A stretch of DNA of 64,000 bases from Arabidopsis thaliana. Its lineage: Eukaryota; Streptophyta; Magnoliopsida; Brassicales; Brassicaceae. This document shows, one piece after another, positions 60,716 to 64,000 of this stretch (positions within the stretch are counted from its first letter, which is position 1; every line of letters starts with the position of its first letter). The notes beneath the pieces are model-generated. The model did no database searches, was not told where the DNA came from, and was given only the letters and a program-made list of their open reading frames with translations. The position numbers and the translations under genes were made by a program. Location of the stretch: contig NC_003076.8 in NCBI RefSeq assembly GCF_000001735.4, positions 8,308,001 through 8,372,000 on the forward strand, in the 5' to 3' direction.

Positions 60716-61294
60716 CGGAGACGACGAAGATACAAATCTTGGCTCGTCTTTGTTTTGTTTTTTTTCTCTCTGCTGTGAATTTAAAAACAGTGCGCCGTTT
60801 GGATTACAGGAAAACTACAAATGAAAATCCTGAGTTCAACTACGCGTCGTCTTCTTATTATCATTTTTTTTTTTGGTAACAATAAATACGTCTTCATATG
60901 GTTTTGTTTTTATAAATCCAAAAATACTAAAACCAAAAAACATTGAAAAGCGGATTTTTCTCTATCTTTAATCTCTCGTAGTACTAATGTTAAAGCGGAT
61001 TTTTTGGCACGAAAAGTTCGTACCCAACCGCTTCATATTATATTTGTAAACAACATTCCTCAGGATTGGCTCGTTTGAGTCCTAATTAATTTTCGGATGA
61101 CAAAAAAAAAAAAAACATTGAAAAAGAAATTCCCCCATATTTTTGTTGTTGTATATATTTATTAAACAATAGCCAATAATAGATTTGATTTATTTTTGTT
61201 GTCTCTCATAAACAATCAAATAAATTGTAAATAATCAAAATATTCATATGAGGCAAAATTCATAAAATTTGGAAGCAAAGAAAAAGAAGCTCTT
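60716..61294. other. Promoter of the Lys-rich gene and 3' flank of the P1 gene
   Basis: AT-rich with no coding potential seen. A poly(A) stretch occurs at about 61100. Confidence 0.45.
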
Positions 61295-61866
61295 CTAGTC
61301 AAATAATCCGATTATCATGTCATCTTCACTCTCTTCTTTGATCACCTCCTAAGATTATAAAACAATTATACCATTTAGTATTTGATTTAGTAGTTTGTTG
61401 TAATTAATAATGTGATAATAAATACCATCTCATTCTTCTTCTCCTCGGGAATAGAGACTGATTGAGAAGCGGTAGGAGCAGCAGTGGTAACTGGACGAGC
61501 CACACCACAACCACCGGCTCCTACATTCATGATGAGATCGTCGATGTTCTTCTTCTCACATAGCTTAGCAAAGAGGCTAGGCCAGTATGACTCGACATTC
61601 ACGTTGGCTGTTTTCACCAGTTTTGATATGTTCTCAGCCTAATAATTTTACATTATTACAACACTTAAGTGAGATCAGTTTGAAACCACAAGGCAAGAAA
61701 AGAGAGATGACGATTCTAGAGACTAAAACATAGGCTAAACAGTGTCTCAATAGCTAGAAAACAAATTTGAAGAAAGAGAGAAGAGAAGAAAACTAACGGT
61801 GATCTCGATTCCATCATCGTGGAGGATGAGAGCAGCATAAGTGCAGGCGAGCTCACTGGTCGACAT
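61295..61866 (-). CDS. Cytosolic ribosomal stalk protein P1
   Basis: Three exons: 61798-61866, 61426-61638 and 61295-61348, giving 111 aa. The start [23 protein letters not shown] is the conserved P1 N-terminal helix used to dimerise with P2. The domain continues [26 protein letters not shown] and ends near [13 protein letters not shown]. The hinge is less alanine-rich than usual ([21 protein letters not shown]). The C-terminal tail reads [13 protein letters not shown] where the consensus is (S)DDDMGFGLFD, so the GF is replaced by II. The protein forms the 60S stalk that recruits elongation factors. Confidence 0.9.
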
Positions 61867-63706
61867 TCTATCTACCTTTAACCTCTTTGTACTCTAAGTT
61901 GTATTATTATCGCTTGCATTTTAAGTTTTGAGGACGTAGGTATTTTATATTTGGGCTAGAATTTTGTAAAATTTAACCCATCACATAAAATCTGACAAGT
62001 AGCTTGATCTTAATTGTAACAAGATCACAACAAATTTAAAAACATTTTGACACATGTCAAATAGTTACATTTTAGAGTATACATTTGTTCCTAAATCTAA
62101 AAGATTTCATAAGCTAAATTTTCTATTTTGATCATCTTATAAATTGAAAAAAATATGAGTATCCATGTTTTCCAAATCACTTCTCAAACCATTAGAAAAA
62201 CTCTATTTATATACAAAGAAACACATTGTGATTATTAGAATAAAATAAATAAAATTTTAAGTATGGTATGATATTATGGAGACAAAAGTTAAAAAGTAAA
62301 ATTTTCATTTATAGTATATAGATTTATAACATTTTGGAATTCTACTATTAATGGTTTATAGATTCTTATATTTCTAGAGGAGATTATCGGATCAGTGATT
62401 TAAATTAATTCTCATTTTTTATAATTTTCAAGATTGAAAATTTTGCTACGATTTATAAGACTTCAGATGTGAAGATTCTAAAATATTTGTGTCAAACATT
62501 GGATTGTTTATAATAATTTACTCACCAAATTCCCATTGGAGTTCATTTCAAATCTTTGTGTCACATAGTCGACTGAAACTCCATTGAAATTCAATTTAAA
62601 TCTGTGTCAAATAAACAAATAAGTCTTCCAATGGAATTTATACTGCAAATCTTTGTGTTAATTATGCAAAGAAGTTAATTCAAACTGACAAACTCCATTG
62701 GAATTCATTGCAAGCTGATTTATCTTAGAGACGTCCAATAAAGCAAGACAGGGTTGCATTGTACTAAGCTCCAATTACCAAATCTAAACACCAGAAACCG
62801 CAATATATCCTGGTTGGGTTTTATACACAACATAAGATAATAGTATCATTTGGTTCATCAAATGAATTCAGTTTTAGTTACAATCAGATAGATACAGAGT
62901 CATTGCGGACCTAAAAGCGAGAGGGAGCGCAAACCAAACCTACTTACGCACATGACGATTATACGGGTCTATGCTAAAATCCTTATTGATCACTTCACAT
63001 CTGCACCTGACATCAAGTGAAATGTATAGTAATTATAAGGAAAGGTTATTTGATTTTCTAGGTTGCATATGTGCGTGTATATATGCAATGCTGTTGTCTA
63101 AATGAGTTACAAAAACCTGAAGCACACATACAAAGATGTTCAAACCAGCATGAAGTTTCCAATTCCACTTCTATATGTTTCTGAGGGCATACAGCACAGT
63201 CAGCAGTAAACAATTCTCAGATACTTCGTTAAATTAACAATATTTGTATACGTAGCTAGTGGCTTCGTTAAATTAAGAATAGATTGTCTCAAAAAAAAAT
63301 AGACTGAAGAATTATGGGTAAAAATTAGAACCTGACGAGTGTACAACTATTCATCATATGATACATCAACTTAGATGAAAGCCAACATATGACTACTACA
63401 CTATCAGCCATTACAGCAAGTGTGAGACCTGTCGCTAATAAGAGCCAATATATATGACTACTAAACTGTGATTTATGTATGCATAACAAAGTAATTGATT
63501 TTAACAGAGATATTGATTCAGGTAAATCTAAAACGAGTTAGTGTCAAATCTCTAGTGGCTTTGTTATCAAGAATCGAAAAAACGTTTAGTTACCAAACCT
63601 AGAAGACTATCTGTAATGCAACACAATCTAAACCAATAATCAATGCTTCCTCATTAGAATCTAGGCCTAGCAAATGAGAATTATGTAGCGAAACAGAAAC
63701 TCTCAC
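61867..63706. other. P1 promoter and TTG1 3' flank
   Basis: AT-rich with no supported gene. From 62500 to 62720 the motif CCATTGGAATTCATT and relatives (CATTGGAGTTCATTTCA, CCATTGAAATTCAATT) recur about every 60 bp in at least four diverged copies. TTG1 3' UTR begins just left of 63707, where a GTGAGA donor follows the stop codon. Confidence 0.45.
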
Positions 63707-64000
63707 CTCAAACTCTAAGGAGCTGCATTTTGTTAGCAAAAGCAATACCAATCCAATCAGGCTGCGAAGAAGACCACTGCAACTGATTAATCTCCGAACC
63801 AGCCGAATAAACCGACATCGGATCAATCCCATTGGGTCCAGCAACAGTAGGAAGCTCCCAAATAAGAGCCTGTGTATCATCACCACCAGAACAAATATGT
63901 TTACAGCTCTGAGGCGCCCAAGCTATAGCATTCACACTAGCCTGATGTCTTTCAAGCTCAGCAACAGGCATAGTCGGCGAACGAATATCGAGAATCACAA
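63707..64000 (-). CDS. TTG1: TTG1 WD40-repeat protein (C-terminal part)
   Basis: The last ~97 residues are present, ending at TGA 63708-63710; the rest lies beyond the window. The sequence covers [47 protein letters not shown] and [28 protein letters not shown]. These are the final two WD repeats of TRANSPARENT TESTA GLABRA1. TTG1 scaffolds MYB-bHLH-WD40 complexes controlling trichomes, root hairs, seed coat pigment and mucilage. A splice donor (G then GTGAGA) sits one base after the stop, matching the known 3' UTR intron. The frame continues open to the window edge. Confidence 0.93.

Noticed and set aside
1-64000. CRISPR arrays, operons or prokaryotic defence systems
   Set aside because: The sequence is a plant nuclear genome with spliced genes. 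No regularly spaced direct repeats with unique spacers were seen.

Overview
The window is plant nuclear DNA: AT-rich, with spliced genes separated by AT-rich spacers full of small transposon remnants. Gene order, intron positions and predicted protein lengths (IRE1 881 aa, YSL2 664 aa, PGL3 325 aa, PRR5 558 aa) match my recollection of the Arabidopsis thaliana chromosome 5 interval from MIP2 (about At5g24350) to TTG1 (At5g24520). I therefore read it as A. thaliana or a very close relative. The assignment rests on recognising the proteins; no search was run.

Layout, left to right. 1-2746 (+): 3' part of the Sec39-domain tethering gene MIP2. 3034-3767: spliced remnant of an LHW-type bHLH-MYC_N domain. 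5102-6181: foldback element with nested repeats. 6905-7246 (-): small RRM-like gene. 8627-11827 (+): ER stress sensor kinase/RNase IRE1. 12969-13544 (+): pectin methylesterase inhibitor-like protein. 14623-14875: Tourist/Harbinger MITE. 16098-18525 (+): metal-nicotianamine transporter YSL2. 19004-21238 (-): TBC RabGAP. 22532-29879 (-): three 6-phosphogluconolactonase genes, PGL3, PGL4 and PGL5. 31390-34913 (-): CDPK-related kinase. 37402-39776 (-): CID-type PAM2/RRM protein. 40780-45130 (+): TFIIIC subunit 5. 45208-46650: Helitron-like remnant. 46815-47717 (+): protein with a degenerate Nudix box. 48204-50546 (-): clock gene PRR5. 50547-55729: gene-free stretch with a hAT MITE and a SINE remnant. 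55751-57183: non-LTR-like insertion with target duplications. 57690-59178 (+): plastid hibernation-factor protein. 59468-60715 (-): Lys-rich protein of unknown function. 61295-61866 (-): ribosomal protein P1. 63707-64000 (-): 3' end of TTG1.

The genes are independent, each with its own promoter. The one functional cluster is the gluconolactonase triplet (second step of the oxidative pentose phosphate pathway), which arose by local duplication and has diverged in targeting: PGL3 alone has a transit-peptide-like N-terminus and a C-terminal SKL.

I see no prokaryotic-style accessory system and no clearly new gene system. The most informative observations are two U12-type introns in the TFIIIC5 gene, one of them AT-AC; a frame-preserving, stop-free 180-nt intron in IRE1; several insertions with readable target-site duplications, including a bare poly(A) tail; a cluster of evening elements and ACGT motifs upstream of PRR5; and an LHW-type domain fragment with intact splice sites.
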